NCBI RefSeq assembly: GCF_900105945.1
Contig: NZ_FNSO01000004.1
Span: 868,001 to 932,000, forward strand
Direction: 5' to 3'
DNA: 64,000 nucleotides
Source of the DNA: Amycolatopsis tolypomycina
GTDB lineage: Bacteria; Actinomycetota; Actinomycetes; Mycobacteriales; Pseudonocardiaceae
The position numbers and the translations under genes are program-made. The notes under the pieces are model-generated. The model had not been told where the DNA came from. It did no database searches and was given only the letters and a program-made list of their open reading frames with translations. Of the stretch, positions 17,060-27,557 are shown in pieces. How positions within the stretch are numbered: the stretch's first letter is position 1; each line of letters opens with the position of its first letter.

Positions 17060-17418
17060 CCATCGTCGCCGATATCCTGGTCGGGCTCGTCGCCCTGATC
17101 CACCTCTACATCGTCGTCCTGGAGATGTTCCTCTGGACGAGCCCCCGCGCTCGCGCCGGCTTCGGCACGACGAAGGAGTTCGCGGAGCAGACGAAAACGC
17201 TCGCCGCGAACCAGGGGCTCTACAACGGCTTCCTGGCGCTCGCGCTGGTGTGGGGGCTCGTCGCGAGCGACCCGACCGGGTTCCAGCTCAAGCTGTACGG
17301 CATCGTCTGCGTGATCGTCGCGGGCCTCTACGGCGCCGCGACGGCCAGCAAGAAGATCCTCTTCGTGCAGGTGGTCCCGGGCGTGCTGGCGCTCGCCGCG
17401 CTGCTGCTCGCCCGCTGA
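17056..17418 (+). CDS. DUF1304 family membrane protein
   Basis: 120 residues with about four transmembrane helices, matching DUF1304. Seen: [20 protein letters not shown], then [21 protein letters not shown] and [26 protein letters not shown] is the family core. No known reaction. GTG overlaps the hisI stop by four bases (GTGA), so it is the last gene of the hisF unit. Confidence 0.85.
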   Translation: MTIVADILVGLVALIHLYIVVLEMFLWTSPRARAGFGTTKEFAEQTKTLAANQGLYNGFLALALVWGLVASDPTGFQLKLYGIVCVIVAGLYGAATASKKILFVQVVPGVLALAALLLAR

Positions 17419-17421
17419 CCG

Positions 17422-18255
17422 TCACCGGGCGGCTTCGCGCAGCAGCGCCTGGGACTCCTCTTCGCCCAGCGCCGTTTTGAGCAGGAGCTTGGCGACTTTC
17501 TGGTGCCCGGAAATCTGCGTGTCCTCGTGGAGGAAAGCCGTCGAGCAGACGTGTTCGACGGACGCGATCGGGGGCGAGCCGGGGAACTCGTGGATTTCGA
17601 ACGGGCCGACCAGGCCGGGGTGGTAGCCGATTCCGGCGGGGACGATGCGCAGGCTGATGTTCCGGCGCGCGGACAGCGCCAGCAGGTGGTCGATCTGGTC
17701 GGACATCACCCCGGGCGGGCCGAAGTTCTCCTGGAGCGCCCGTTCGCCGAGCACCGCGGTGAAGCGGATCGGGTCGTAGCCGGTGAGGATTCCCTGCCGG
17801 GCCAGCCTGACCCGCAGCTGCCGGTCGGCCTGGTCGATCGGGACCGCGGAATTGTCCATGATGGCCCGGATGTAGTCCGGGGTCTGCAGCAGTCCGGGCA
17901 CGATCAGCGGCGCCCACGCCGTGATGGCCGACGCGGTCCGTTCGAGGTCCAATTTCGTGGTGAGCGCGAACGGGATGTCGGTGTTGCCGGACGCGAGCCA
18001 ATTGGGTTCGCGGGTGTGCCGGGCGAGTGCCCGGATCCGGTCGCGCTTTTCGCCGGTGACACCGAGCAGCGCGAGGATCGCGGACACGTCTTCGACGCTC
18101 GGCAGGCGATGTCCCTTTTCCCAGACGGACAGCAGCTGGGGCAGGATACCCAGTTTGTCGGCGAGCGCCCGCAAACCGATTTTGCGTGCTTCGCGTTCTT
18201 CACGCAGTGAAGCGGCGAGAGTTCTCGCGGCGGGTCCCGAAGACGTTGGCTTCAT
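17422..18255 (-). CDS. XRE-type regulator with DUF5753 domain
   Basis: 277 residues. Residues 10-70 hold a helix-turn-helix (LAASLREEREARKIGLRALADKLGI, then LLSVWEKGHRLPSVEDVSAIL), followed by the DUF5753 domain (VPGLLQTPDYIRAIM, RQGILTGYDPIRFTAVLGERAL, HLLALSARRNISLRIVPA). These actinobacterial regulators usually stand next to a small DUF397 gene; none is seen on either side, so this copy is alone. Convergent with DUF1304, with three bases between the stops. Confidence 0.9.
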   Translation of the reverse strand: MKPTSSGPAARTLAASLREEREARKIGLRALADKLGILPQLLSVWEKGHRLPSVEDVSAILALLGVTGEKRDRIRALARHTREPNWLASGNTDIPFALTTKLDLERTASAITAWAPLIVPGLLQTPDYIRAIMDNSAVPIDQADRQLRVRLARQGILTGYDPIRFTAVLGERALQENFGPPGVMSDQIDHLLALSARRNISLRIVPAGIGYHPGLVGPFEIHEFPGSPPIASVEHVCSTAFLHEDTQISGHQKVAKLLLKTALGEEESQALLREAAR

Positions 18256-18429
18256 GCGGCGATGATACGAATACCGTCGATTCCCCGATTGTGCGAATGG
18301 TGTCCACGAATCACGATTCGCCGCCATTTCATCCGGCGTCCGGGTGACGATTGCCTGCTCACTTGCACGTCCGGCGCGGGCGTCCGGTTGCCTTCGGGCG
18401 CTGTGCCTTTTCTCGCAGCATCGGCGCCG
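18256..18429. other. AT-richer intergenic segment
   Basis: No gene is supported here. The first 80 bases are clearly lower in GC than the rest of the window and contain repeated CGAAT/ATTCG motifs (CGAATACC, GCGAATGG, CACGAATC, CGATTCGC), which may be the promoter and operator of the DUF5753 regulator. Confidence 0.4.
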
Positions 18430-18710
18430 CGCACGGCTCCTGTCCGTTGGATCGCCGTGGCCGGCAGCGGGATCGCCGGACTGGTCCTGTTCGACAAGGC
18501 GGCCGACGAGCTCCGTGCAGCACCACACCCGGGGCCGGATGACGTTCCGGGTGCGCTACGGCACCCGGACCGCGGAGATCGCCCGTGATTCGAGGGATTC
18601 CTGCTCCGTCGGCGAGAAAGTCACCGTGATCTACGACCGCGCGGACCCGGACCGGGCGCGCACGCCGAAGGAGGCGAACAAGAGCCGCGGTGGGCTGGTG
18701 GGGCCGGGCC
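18430..18710 (+). pseudogene. DUF3592-like membrane gene, frameshifted
   Basis: A hydrophobic segment (VRWIAVAGSGIAGLVLFDKA, from 18442) is followed, in another frame, by a DUF3592-like core (HHTRGRMTFRVRYGTRTAEI and GEKVTVIYDRADPDRA). After about 18690 the likely continuation (GWWGRARAVAATGW) is in a third frame. At least two frame changes (near 18515 and 18690) are needed to read one protein. I treat it as decayed. Boundaries are approximate. Confidence 0.5.
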
Positions 18711-19028
18711 CGCGCGGTCGCGGCCACCGGGTGGCGGAACGCGACGGTCGACATCGTGCGCGTCTTCGTCCCCCGGCACCGCTCCCTGCGGCGGCCCCCG
18801 CCGGACATCCACGTCCGCTACCGCGAAGGCACCGGGATCCGGTTGCGGGCCATGTCTTCGACGCACGGGGCCAACGCGCTCGCGGACTTCACCGACCGGC
18901 TCGCGTGGGCCGGGGGCTGGGCACGGCACATGGTCGTCCTCTTCCCGAACGGCCCGCGCCGCCCCGGGCCCTACGCGGTGCCGGCGTACGCGCTGACGCG
19001 GCGCACCGAGGGCGGGGACCACCGGTGA
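18690..19028 (+). CDS. Hypothetical protein, related to the following pseudogene
   Basis: 112 residues from GTG 18690. The core PPDIHVRYREGTGIRLRAMS and the segment WARHMVVLFPNGPRRPGPY recur, diverged, in the next frame-broken gene (GPEIEARYRDGSGITLRG; VLFAGGRAIPV). That suggests an old tandem duplication. Its beginning may be the displaced end of the DUF3592-like gene. The stop overlaps a GTG at 19025. Function unknown. Confidence 0.5.
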   Translation: MGWWGRARAVAATGWRNATVDIVRVFVPRHRSLRRPPPDIHVRYREGTGIRLRAMSSTHGANALADFTDRLAWAGGWARHMVVLFPNGPRRPGPYAVPAYALTRRTEGGDHR

Positions 19029-19293
19029 AGGGGTGGTTCGTGGTGACCGCGGCGCTGGGCTGGTGGCGCCGGGTGGCGGATCGCGGCGGTGACGGTCGGG
19101 CCGTGGGCCCGGCGCGGGCCGGAGATCGAGGCCCGGTACCGCGACGGCAGCGGCATCACGCTGCGTGGCGCGCCGTCGCCGCACCGCCCGGCGTCGTGGT
19201 CGGCCGTGGATCGGCGGCTGGGGGCGGCAGGTGGTCGTGCTGTTCGCGGGCGGGCGCGCGATCCCGGTGCGCGCGACCGGGCCGCGGGGCTAG
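19025..19293 (+). pseudogene. Second, frameshifted copy of the preceding hypothetical gene
   Basis: GTG 19025 begins VKGWFVVTAALGWWRRVAD; the homologous core GPEIEARYRDGSGITLRGAP is one frame away from about 19085, and the end [18 protein letters not shown] returns to another frame from about 19225. Two small indels explain this. It runs into the 3' end of the convergent TetR gene by four bases. Probably not functional. Confidence 0.5.
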
Positions 19294-19904
19294 CCGATGT
19301 CGCCGGTGAGGTAGCGCTGCAGGTTGGGCGCGATCGCCCGGACCAGTACCTCGACATCCTCGGTGGTGAGCGGCTCGAACTTCGCGACGTACCGGACCAT
19401 GCCCAGGCCCACCATCTGGGTCGCGCAGAGGTTCATCCGCAGCGGGATGCGGTCCGAGCCGACCGAGTCGATCAGCGCGCTGAAGAACCGCTGGAAGAAG
19501 TCGCGCAGCACGTGCCCGGCCTGCTCGTGGCCGGTGATGCTGCGGATGAGCGCCACGAACACGCCGCCGCCCGCGGTGTCCCAGCTGGTGATGAAGGTGC
19601 GGACGATCCGCTCGCCCAGCTCGTCGGCGGGGCCGTCGAGCAGCGCCTTCTGCAGCACCAGGGGATCGAACGGCAGCTCGAGGACGGCCTGGGCGAACAG
19701 GCCCTCCTTGCCGCCGAACCAGTGGTTGACCATGGCCGCGTCGACGCCGGCGCGGGTGGCGATCGCGCGCACGGTCGCGCCGTCGTAGCCCGTTTCGGCG
19801 AACACGGCCCGCGCGGCTTCGACCAGCGCCGTGCGGGTGTCCTGGCCCGCGGGCCGCCGGCCGCGGCGGCGGGCCGTAGTCTCGGTGTTGTCGGTGGTGC
19901 TCAC
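19290..19904 (-). CDS. TetR-family regulator
   Basis: 204 residues from GTG 19904. N-terminal helix-turn-helix: [20 protein letters not shown], then [20 protein letters not shown]. The C-terminal domain resembles the TetR_C group with [10 protein letters not shown] perfect inverted repeat lies 26 bases upstream (19930-19955). It diverges from trpE, 95 bases away, but nothing shows that it controls trp; autoregulation is the safer reading. A -35-like TTGAAT and a CATGAT hexamer six bases before the GTG would allow a leaderless mRNA. Confidence 0.88.
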   Translation of the reverse strand: MSTTDNTETTARRRGRRPAGQDTRTALVEAARAVFAETGYDGATVRAIATRAGVDAAMVNHWFGGKEGLFAQAVLELPFDPLVLQKALLDGPADELGERIVRTFITSWDTAGGGVFVALIRSITGHEQAGHVLRDFFQRFFSALIDSVGSDRIPLRMNLCATQMVGLGMVRYVAKFEPLTTEDVEVLVRAIAPNLQRYLTGDIG

Positions 19905-19929
19905 GGTTCCATCATGACGCACGGTGCCA

Positions 19930-19955
19930 TCAAATTCAAAGAGTGTTGAATTTGA
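19930..19955. promoter_or_regulatory. Perfect inverted-repeat operator upstream of the TetR gene
   Basis: TCAAATTCAA (19930-19939) and TTGAATTTGA (19946-19955) are exact complements across six bases. It stands out in base composition from the GC-rich surroundings. It lies between the TetR gene and trpE and probably binds the TetR product. Confidence 0.75.
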
Positions 19956-19986
19956 CACCCGGCATCGCCGGTCGTCCGCGGACCGG

Positions 19987-19992
19987 CACAAT
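19987..19992 (+). promoter_or_regulatory. Leaderless -10 element for trpE
   Basis: CACAAT stands seven bases before ATG 20000. No Shine-Dalgarno site is present. No Trp-codon leader peptide or attenuator is visible between here and the TetR gene. Confidence 0.55.
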
Positions 19993-19999
19993 GAGGGCC

Positions 20000-21559
20000 A
20001 TGGTCAGCGCATCCGCCGGTTCGACCGGTCCCGGCCCGGTCAGCCCGTCCCGCGAGGACTTCCGCGTCCTCGCCGAGAGCCGCCGCGTCATCCCGGTCGT
20101 GCGCCGGGTCCTCGCCGACGGCGAGACGCCGATCGGGGTGTACCGCAAGCTCGCCGCCGACCGGCCCGGCACGTTCCTCTTCGAGTCCGCCGAGAACGGC
20201 GCGTCCTGGACCCGCTGGTCGTTCATCGGCGTCCGCAGCCCGGCCGCGCTCACCGTCCGCGACGGCGAAGCGGTCTGGACCGGCACCCCGCCGGTCGGCC
20301 TGCCCACCGAGGGCAACCCCCTCGAAGTCCTGCGCGAGACCATCGAGGCCCTGCACACCGAGCCGCTGCCCGGGCTGCCCCCGCTGACCGGCGGCATGGT
20401 CGGCTACATCGGCTACGACGCCGTGCGCTGGCTGGAAAAGCTGCCCGAGCTGGCCGAGCGCGACCTCGACGTGCCCGAGCTGACCATGCTCCTGGCCACC
20501 GACCTCGCGGCCTTCGACCACCACGAGGGCACGGTCACGCTCATCGCGAACGCCGTCAACTGGGACGACTCGCCCGAGCGCGTGGACGCGGCCTACGACG
20601 ACGCCGTCGCCCGCCTCTCCGCCATGACCGAGCAGCTGCAGGTGGCCGCGCCCGCCACTGTCGCCGCGTTCGACCGGCCCGCGCCGGAATTCACCCGGAA
20701 GCGGTCGAAGGCGGACTTCCACGCGGCCGTCGAGAAGGCCGTCGAGGCGATCAAGGCCGGCGAAGCGTTCCAGATCGTGCCGTCGCAACGGTTCGAGATC
20801 CCGACCGCGGCCGACGCGATCGACATCTACCGCGTGCTGCGGACGTCGAACCCGAGCCCGTACATGTACCTGCTGCGGCTGGAGGGCTTCGACATCGTCG
20901 GCTCCAGCCCCGAATCCCTCGTCACCGTGCGGGACGGCCGCGCGACCACCCACCCGATCGCGGGCACCCGCTGGCGCGGCGCCGACCCGGAGGAGGACGC
21001 CCAGCTGGCCAAGGACCTCCTGGCCGACGAGAAGGAGCGCGCCGAGCACCTGATGCTCGTCGACCTCGGCCGCAACGACCTCGGCAAGGTCTGCAAGCCG
21101 GGCACCGTGCGCGTCGTCGACTTCTTCCAGATCGAGCGCTACAGCCACGTCATGCACATCGTGTCCACCGTCACCGGCGAGCTGGCCGAGGGCAAGACGG
21201 CGTTCGACGCGGTCACCGCGTGCTTCCCGGCCGGGACGCTGTCCGGCGCGCCGAAGGTCCGCGCGATGGAGCTGATCGAGGAACTGGAGCCGGTCCGCCG
21301 CGCGCTGTACGGCGGGGTGGTCGGCTACCTCGACTTCGCCGGTGACGCCGACACGGCGATCGCGATCCGCACCGCGCTGGTCAAGGACGGCATCGCGCAC
21401 GTCCAGGCCGGGGGCGGGGTGGTCGCCGACTCGGTGCCGGACTACGAGGACACCGAATCGCTGAACAAGGCCCGGACCGTGCTGTCGGCGGTGGCCGCGG
21501 CGCAGACGATGGTGGCGGCGGGCGCCCTCGACCCGGCCGCGGACGCCGCGCATGTCTGA
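20000..21559 (+). CDS. trpE: Anthranilate synthase component I
   Basis: 519 residues. Converts chorismate to anthranilate with ammonia from a separate glutaminase, which is not in this window. Seen: the N-terminal domain with the LLES-type feedback region ([18 protein letters not shown]), [76 protein letters not shown], and [12 protein letters not shown] 20000 is chosen over 19943 and 19991 because of the promoter spacing. Eight bases overlap the next gene, starting a five-gene trp block. Confidence 0.96.
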   Translation: MVSASAGSTGPGPVSPSREDFRVLAESRRVIPVVRRVLADGETPIGVYRKLAADRPGTFLFESAENGASWTRWSFIGVRSPAALTVRDGEAVWTGTPPVGLPTEGNPLEVLRETIEALHTEPLPGLPPLTGGMVGYIGYDAVRWLEKLPELAERDLDVPELTMLLATDLAAFDHHEGTVTLIANAVNWDDSPERVDAAYDDAVARLSAMTEQLQVAAPATVAAFDRPAPEFTRKRSKADFHAAVEKAVEAIKAGEAFQIVPSQRFEIPTAADAIDIYRVLRTSNPSPYMYLLRLEGFDIVGSSPESLVTVRDGRATTHPIAGTRWRGADPEEDAQLAKDLLADEKERAEHLMLVDLGRNDLGKVCKPGTVRVVDFFQIERYSHVMHIVSTVTGELAEGKTAFDAVTACFPAGTLSGAPKVRAMELIEELEPVRRALYGGVVGYLDFAGDADTAIAIRTALVKDGIAHVQAGGGVVADSVPDYEDTESLNKARTVLSAVAAAQTMVAAGALDPAADAAHV

Positions 21560-22208
21560 CACGCCGGACGCGCCGGGGCAGCCGGGCGCCGCCGCGCCGG
21601 CCAGGGACGCGGCCACAGATGCGGCCGGCGGCGCCCCGGCCACGGATGCGGCCGCTCCGGCGGCGAAGCGTCCACTGTGGATGATGGTCGTCGCGCTGCT
21701 GCTCGGCGCGCTCGCCCTGTGGGGTGCGTCACGCCTGACGTGGTTCGCCGAGTTCCGCGACGGCGGCGTTCGCGGCACCGTCCTGTACCGCGAGACCGGC
21801 GAGCAGCGGGCGAGCGCGCTCGTGCCGCTGGCGCTGCTGGCACTGGCCGGCGTGGCCGGGCTGGTGGCCACCGGCGGCTGGGCGCGGCGCGTGCTCGGCG
21901 TGGTGCTCGCGCTGGCCGGCGTGGCGGCGGTCTGGCTCGGCGTCGCCGGGGTCCGGTTCTCCGGCTACGCCGACGGCCTGCCAGTGACGGAGATGCTGCT
22001 GGGCCGCGGGCTCGTCGTGCTCGGGGGAATTCTCGTCGCCACCGGCGGGTTGGCCGCCGTCAAGGGCGCGTCCCGGGCCACCCGGCTCGGCGCCAAGTAC
22101 GCGGCTCCGGCCACCCGGAAAAAGGTCCGTGACCCCGACGCCCAGCTGTGGGACGCCCTGTCCGAAGGGGAAGACCCGACCGACGTCCGGGGCAGGCATT
22201 CGGAGTAA
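21552..22208 (+). CDS. TIGR02234-family membrane protein of the trp operon
   Basis: 218 residues. An Ala/Pro-rich N-terminus of about 40 residues is followed by four transmembrane helices ([56 protein letters not shown] and [18 protein letters not shown]) and a charged tail ([18 protein letters not shown]). This family is found almost only between trpE and trpC in actinobacteria and has no known activity. It overlaps trpE by eight bases, so it is translated with it. Confidence 0.9.
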   Translation: MSDTPDAPGQPGAAAPARDAATDAAGGAPATDAAAPAAKRPLWMMVVALLLGALALWGASRLTWFAEFRDGGVRGTVLYRETGEQRASALVPLALLALAGVAGLVATGGWARRVLGVVLALAGVAAVWLGVAGVRFSGYADGLPVTEMLLGRGLVVLGGILVATGGLAAVKGASRATRLGAKYAAPATRKKVRDPDAQLWDALSEGEDPTDVRGRHSE

Positions 22209-22279
22209 CGCGCACACCCGGAACCGGGCGTCTCGGATGCGGGGGTTAGCATCGTTTCGGCGGGAAGGGGAAGGTTTTT

Positions 22280-22336
22280 GTGAGCGACCTTGCGAGTGAA
22301 TCCGTGAGCACGCGCCCTGGTGGGGGCGCCCGGTGA
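22280..22336 (+). CDS. Candidate 18-residue leader peptide before trpC
   Basis: GTG 22280 follows GGGGAAGG at a normal distance and encodes [18 protein letters not shown]. Its TGA overlaps the GTG of trpC by four bases (GTGA). It contains no Trp codon, so classic Trp attenuation is not supported. GAGCACGC (22306-22313) pairs exactly with GCGTGCTC (22337-22344), with a GC-rich inner stem, placing the trpC start in a hairpin loop. Ribosomes finishing the leader would open this structure. A TAGCAT (22247-22252) could be a promoter. Confidence 0.45.
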   Translation: MSDLASESVSTRPGGGAR

Positions 22337-23138
22337 GCGTGCTCGAAGACATCGTCGCCGGCGTGCGGGAAGATCTCGCCGTGCGGGAATCCGCGCTGCC
22401 GTTCGACGAGCTGAAGATCCGCGCGGCCGCCGCCCCGGCGCCGCGCGACGTGATGGCCGCCCTGCGCGAGTCCGGCATCGGCGTCATCGCCGAAGTCAAG
22501 CGGCGCAGCCCGTCGAAGGGCGAGCTGGCCGACATCCCCGACCCGGCCGCGCTGGCGAAGGACTACGAAGCCGGTGGGGCGCGCGTGATCAGCGTGCTCA
22601 CCGAGCAGCGCCGCTTCGGCGGCTCGCTGGCCGACCTGGACGCGGTCCGCGCCGCGGTGGACATCCCCATCCTGCGCAAGGACTTCGTCGTCAGCCCCTA
22701 CCAGGTGCACGAGGCCCGCCTGCACGGCGCCGACATGGTGCTGCTGATCGTCGCCGCGCTGGAGCAGAACGCGCTCGTCGCCCTGCTCGACCGCGTCGAG
22801 TCGCTGGGCATGACGGCGCTGGTGGAGATCCACAACGCCGAGGAGGCCGACCGCGCGCTCGAAGCGGGCGCCAAGGTCATCGGCGTCAACGCGCGCAACC
22901 TGCACACCCTCGAGGTCGACCGCGACGTCTTCTCGCGGCTGGCCCCCGGCCTGCCGATGGACGTCTACAAGGTCGCCGAGTCCGGCGTCCGCGGCCCGGG
23001 CGACTTGATGTCGTACGCCGGTCACGGCGCCGACGCGGTGCTGGTCGGCGAGGGGCTCGTGGCCTCCGGCGACCCGAAGGGCGCCCTGGTCAAGCTGGTC
23101 ACCGCCGGATCCCACCCCGCCTGCCCGAGGCCGTCGCG

Positions 23139-23142
<4 letters not shown>
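22333..23142 (+). CDS. trpC: Indole-3-glycerol phosphate synthase
   Basis: 269 residues; closes the indole ring from CdRP. Motifs: [12 protein letters not shown] with the catalytic Glu and Lys, [61 protein letters not shown] and [11 protein letters not shown]. It is a single-function TrpC; the TrpF step is left to PriA. GTG 22333 overlaps a small upstream frame, and its own stop overlaps trpB's GTG. Confidence 0.96.
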
Positions 23143-24346
<1,204 letters not shown>

Positions 24347-24350
<4 letters not shown>

Positions 24351-25138
24351 GCGGGTTGGACGACCTCTTCGCGGCCACGCGTGCGGAGGGCCGCGGAGCC
24401 CTGATCGGCTACCTGCCCGCCGGGTTCCCCACGGTCGACGGCTCGAAGGACCTGATCGCGGCGTGCGTCGACGGCGGCGCGGACCTCATCGAGGTCGGCG
24501 TCCCGTACTCGGACCCGGTGATGGACGGCCCGACCATCCAGGCCGCCTCGGTGACCGCGCTGGACAACGGCTTCCGGTTGAAGCACCTGTTCGAGGTCGT
24601 GGAGTCGGTGTCGTCGCGCGGTGGTCGTGCGGTCGTGATGACGTACTGGAACCCGGTCAACCGCTACGGCGTGGACCGCTTCGCGCGCGACCTGGCGTCG
24701 GCGGGCGGGCTCGGCCTGATCACGCCGGACCTGATCCCGGACGAGGCTTCTTCCTGGATGACTGCCTCTTCCGAGCATGGTTTGGACCGCACGTTCCTGG
24801 TGGCGCCTTCGTCCTCGGAGGAGCGGCTGGCGTTGACGGCGGCGGCGTCGTCGGGCTTCATCTACGCGACCGCGGTGATGGGTGTGACGGGTGCGCGTGA
24901 CCAGGTCGGCGCGGGCGCGGAGGAGCTGGTGCGGCGCACGCGCGCGCACACGACGTTGCCGATCGGCGTGGGCCTGGGCGTGCGTTCGGGCGACCAGGCG
25001 GCGGAGGTGGCATCGTTCGCGGACGCGGTGATCGTGGGCTCGGCCCTGGTCACGGCGGCGGCCGAGGGTGCCGAGGGCGTTCGTGCGCTGTCGGCCGAGC
25101 TGGCGGAAGGTGTGCGCCGGGCCGTCACACCTGCGTGA
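24347..25138 (+). CDS. trpA: Tryptophan synthase alpha chain
   Basis: 263 residues. Splits indole glycerol phosphate and channels indole to TrpB. Seen: [35 protein letters not shown] with the catalytic Glu and Asp, [48 protein letters not shown] and [10 protein letters not shown]. The last gene of the trp block; the following 277 bases hold only a gene remnant. Confidence 0.96.
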
Positions 25139-25180
25139 CACCCCTCGCCCGATCAGGCCTGCCGGTGGCGGTGGGCGCGC

Positions 25181-25368
25181 TGGACCGTCGACGAGGTTCT
25201 CACCCTGCCCGCGGCACAAACCTTGGCGCAGCGGATCGAACTCGTCGGCGGAGTCCTCGTCGTGAGCCCGTGGTCGGAGCACCGAGCTGCTGCCCGGCCA
25301 TCACGAAGAGCGGCGAAACGGATATCGAGCTCACAAGGCCCTTCAATGCCACAATCCGCCTCGCCTGA
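25181..25368 (+). pseudogene. Remnant of a Uma2-family (DUF820) nuclease-like gene
   Basis: WTVDEVLTLPAAQTLAQRIE then LVGGVLVVSPWSEHR (from 25181) looks like the N-terminus of a Uma2 protein. In another frame, TDIELTRPFNATIRLA ending at a stop (25366-25368) looks like the family C-terminus. About 100 residues between them, including the catalytic core, are missing. So it is an internally deleted, frameshifted relic. Based on remembered family features, no search. Confidence 0.55.
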
Positions 25369-25415
25369 CCGCCTCTTGTACGAAACCTGTACGCACCCGC
25401 GTCAAAGTCCCGCCC

Positions 25416-26078
25416 ATGGACATCGCACACCTCCCGCGGCGCAGCTTCCTCCGCGGTGCCGCCGGCCTCGCCGTCGCCGGGGCTGCCGGCCTGGTCCTCC
25501 CCGGCGCCGCCCGCGCCGCCGGGACCGAGCCGCGCATCTACAGCTGTGACGAGTGGGGTGCGCGGCCGCCCGCCGATGCGCTCACCACGCTCGACCACCC
25601 CGCGAACCGGATCCTCGTCCACCACATGGCCAGCGCCAACACCACCGACTACTCGCTGGCCCAGGCGTTCCAGATCGCCCGCGACACCCAGCACGACCAC
25701 ATCGACAACAACGGCTGGTCGGACTCCGGCCAGCACTTCAGCGTCAGCCGCGGCGGGTACCGGCTCGAAGGCCGGCACGGCAGCCTCGGCACCGTGCGCG
25801 GCCGCACCACCATGATCCAAGGCGCGCACTGCCCCGGGCAGAACACCAACGCCATCGGCATCGAGAACGAAGGCCTCTACAGCGCTGTCGAGCCGCCCCA
25901 GGCGCAGTGGGCGTCGCTCGTAGTGCTGTGCGCCTACATCTGCCGGCAGTACGGCATCCCCGTCGACGAGATCAAGGGCCACCGCGACTACTACAACACC
26001 GAATGCCCGGGCGACAAGCTCTACGCGAAGCTCCCGCAGCTGCGCAGCGAAGTCGCCAAGGCGCTCAAGTCAATGTAG
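25416..26078 (+). CDS. Tat-exported N-acetylmuramoyl-L-alanine amidase (PGRP/Amidase_2 fold)
   Basis: 220 residues. A twin-arginine signal (RRSFLRGAAGLAVAGAAGLV, cut near ARAAG) leads to a PGRP/amidase domain. Zinc ligands are recognised as His in ILVHHMA, His in IKGHRDYYNT and Cys in ECPGDKLY; NAIGIENEGLY is also typical. It would cut the lactyl-peptide link in peptidoglycan outside the cell. It overlaps the convergent glutamine-synthetase-like gene by nine bases. Confidence 0.9.
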   Translation: MDIAHLPRRSFLRGAAGLAVAGAAGLVLPGAARAAGTEPRIYSCDEWGARPPADALTTLDHPANRILVHHMASANTTDYSLAQAFQIARDTQHDHIDNNGWSDSGQHFSVSRGGYRLEGRHGSLGTVRGRTTMIQGAHCPGQNTNAIGIENEGLYSAVEPPQAQWASLVVLCAYICRQYGIPVDEIKGHRDYYNTECPGDKLYAKLPQLRSEVAKALKSM

Positions 26079-27428
26079 GTACCGCATCACGGCGCACAGC
26101 TCGTCCGGCGGCAGCGCACCCAGCCGGTCGAGCTCGCCGCGGCGGACGTCCGCCAGGGTCGTCGCCAGCTCCGGGCCGAACGCCGACGTCAGCGCCGCGT
26201 CCGCCTCGAACGCCGTCACGGCTTCGGCCAGCGAGGTCGGCAGCCGCTCGGCGCCGGGGAGCGTGCCCGGGTCGACGTCGACCGGCTCGGGCAGCGTCGA
26301 GCGAGCCGACACCCCGGCCAGGCCCGCGAAGATCAGCGCCGCCACCACCAGGTACGGGTTCGCCGTCAGGTCGAAGCACTTGACCTCGAAGTTCGCCGCC
26401 CGGTCACGCTGCCCGGCCGGGCCCTGGACCAGCCGCAGCGGCGCCTCGCGGTTCTCCAGGCCCCACACGCGGAACACCCCGGCCCAGTGGTGCGGTTCGA
26501 GCCGCAGGTAGCTGACCACCGACGGCGCGCCGATCGCCAGCAGCGCCGGCAGCCGCGAAAGGATCCCCGCGCCGAACGCCTCCGCCGTCTCCGTGAGCCC
26601 GAACCGCCGGTCGCCGCCGGAGCACAGGTTGCGGTCGCCGTCCCACAGGCTCAGGTGGACGTGGCCGCCGTTGCCGACGCCGTCCGGGGCGAACTTCGGC
26701 GTGAACGACGCCCGCAGCCCGTACTGCTCGCTGACCGTCCGGATGGTCTCGCGGGTCAGCACCGCGACGTCCGCCGCGCGCACCGGGTCGCCCGCGGCCA
26801 CCGACACCTCGAACTGCCCGGCCGCGTACTCCGGGTGGATCTGTTCCACCGCGACCCCCTGGGCGGCCAACGTGGCCACCAGCTTGCGCAGGTAACCCGC
26901 CTGCGAAGACAGCCGCGCGTAGCCGTAGGCCGGGCCCGCGGTGGCCGAGCGCGGGTCGTCCGGCGCGTCCGCCGCCGTGATCACCCACTCGATCTCGAAC
27001 GCCGTCCGCGCGTTGTAGCCCAGGTCCGCGAGCCGGGCCGTCGCGGTCGCGGCCAGTGCCCGCGCGTCCTGCGGGTGCGGCTCGCCGTCCTGGTCGTACC
27101 GCCACGCCGGCGCCCACGCCCAGCCGGGCTGCGCGGCCAGCGGCACGAGCGCGTCGAGGTCCGGGTGCAGCCGCAGGTCGCCGACCGGGCCGCGGGAATG
27201 CGCACCGCCGACGATGTCGTCGGTGGCCAGGAAGAAGTCGAACGAGTTCGACGCGCCGACACCCCACGCCGCCGCGGACCACAGCCGGTCCACCGGCACG
27301 GCCTTGACCCGCGCGATGCCGCTGTTGTCCACGAAGGTCAGCGCGACGAGCTCCACGCCGGCGGCGCGCAGGCCGTCGGCCCGGAGTGCGCCCTGTTGCG
27401 CGAGTTCTGCCCGATCGAGCCGGCTCAT
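26070..27428 (-). CDS. Glutamine synthetase-like enzyme (GlnA-related; FluG C-terminal-like)
   Basis: 452 residues of the type I glutamine synthetase superfamily. Seen: FVDNSGIARVKAVP near the N-terminus, FEIEWVI (metal Glu), VEQIHPEYAAGQFEVSV, SFTPKFAPDGVGNGGHVHLSLWD with the metal His, YLRLEPHHWAGVFRVWGLEN with the ATP-site Arg, and NFEVKCFDLTANPYL. The adenylylation Tyr loop of GlnA is not evident. It may join glutamate to an amine other than ammonia. It diverges from an amidohydrolase/M20 pair; in fungal FluG an amidohydrolase and a glutamine synthetase domain are fused. Confidence 0.88.
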   Translation of the reverse strand: MSRLDRAELAQQGALRADGLRAAGVELVALTFVDNSGIARVKAVPVDRLWSAAAWGVGASNSFDFFLATDDIVGGAHSRGPVGDLRLHPDLDALVPLAAQPGWAWAPAWRYDQDGEPHPQDARALAATATARLADLGYNARTAFEIEWVITAADAPDDPRSATAGPAYGYARLSSQAGYLRKLVATLAAQGVAVEQIHPEYAAGQFEVSVAAGDPVRAADVAVLTRETIRTVSEQYGLRASFTPKFAPDGVGNGGHVHLSLWDGDRNLCSGGDRRFGLTETAEAFGAGILSRLPALLAIGAPSVVSYLRLEPHHWAGVFRVWGLENREAPLRLVQGPAGQRDRAANFEVKCFDLTANPYLVVAALIFAGLAGVSARSTLPEPVDVDPGTLPGAERLPTSLAEAVTAFEADAALTSAFGPELATTLADVRRGELDRLGALPPDELCAVMRYLH

Positions 27429-27557
27429 CCCGCCCCCGTCCGTTCCGCTGCGAAGAAGGGAAGATCGTGTCAGACACCGTCGGAACGCGTCCAGGTCTCG
27501 CCGCCGGGGGTTCGCTCGTAGGGTGGGGGAGAGGCCGACGAGTGTGGACGGAGGCGC

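Noticed and set aside
19952..19957. TTGACA as the -35 of trpE
   Set aside because: It is 29 bases from the proposed -10, too far, and overlaps the TetR operator.
27467..27477. GTGTC-A-GACAC palindrome between the GS-like and amidohydrolase genes as operator
   Set aside because: Short arms; could be chance in this composition. Not enough to list as a feature.
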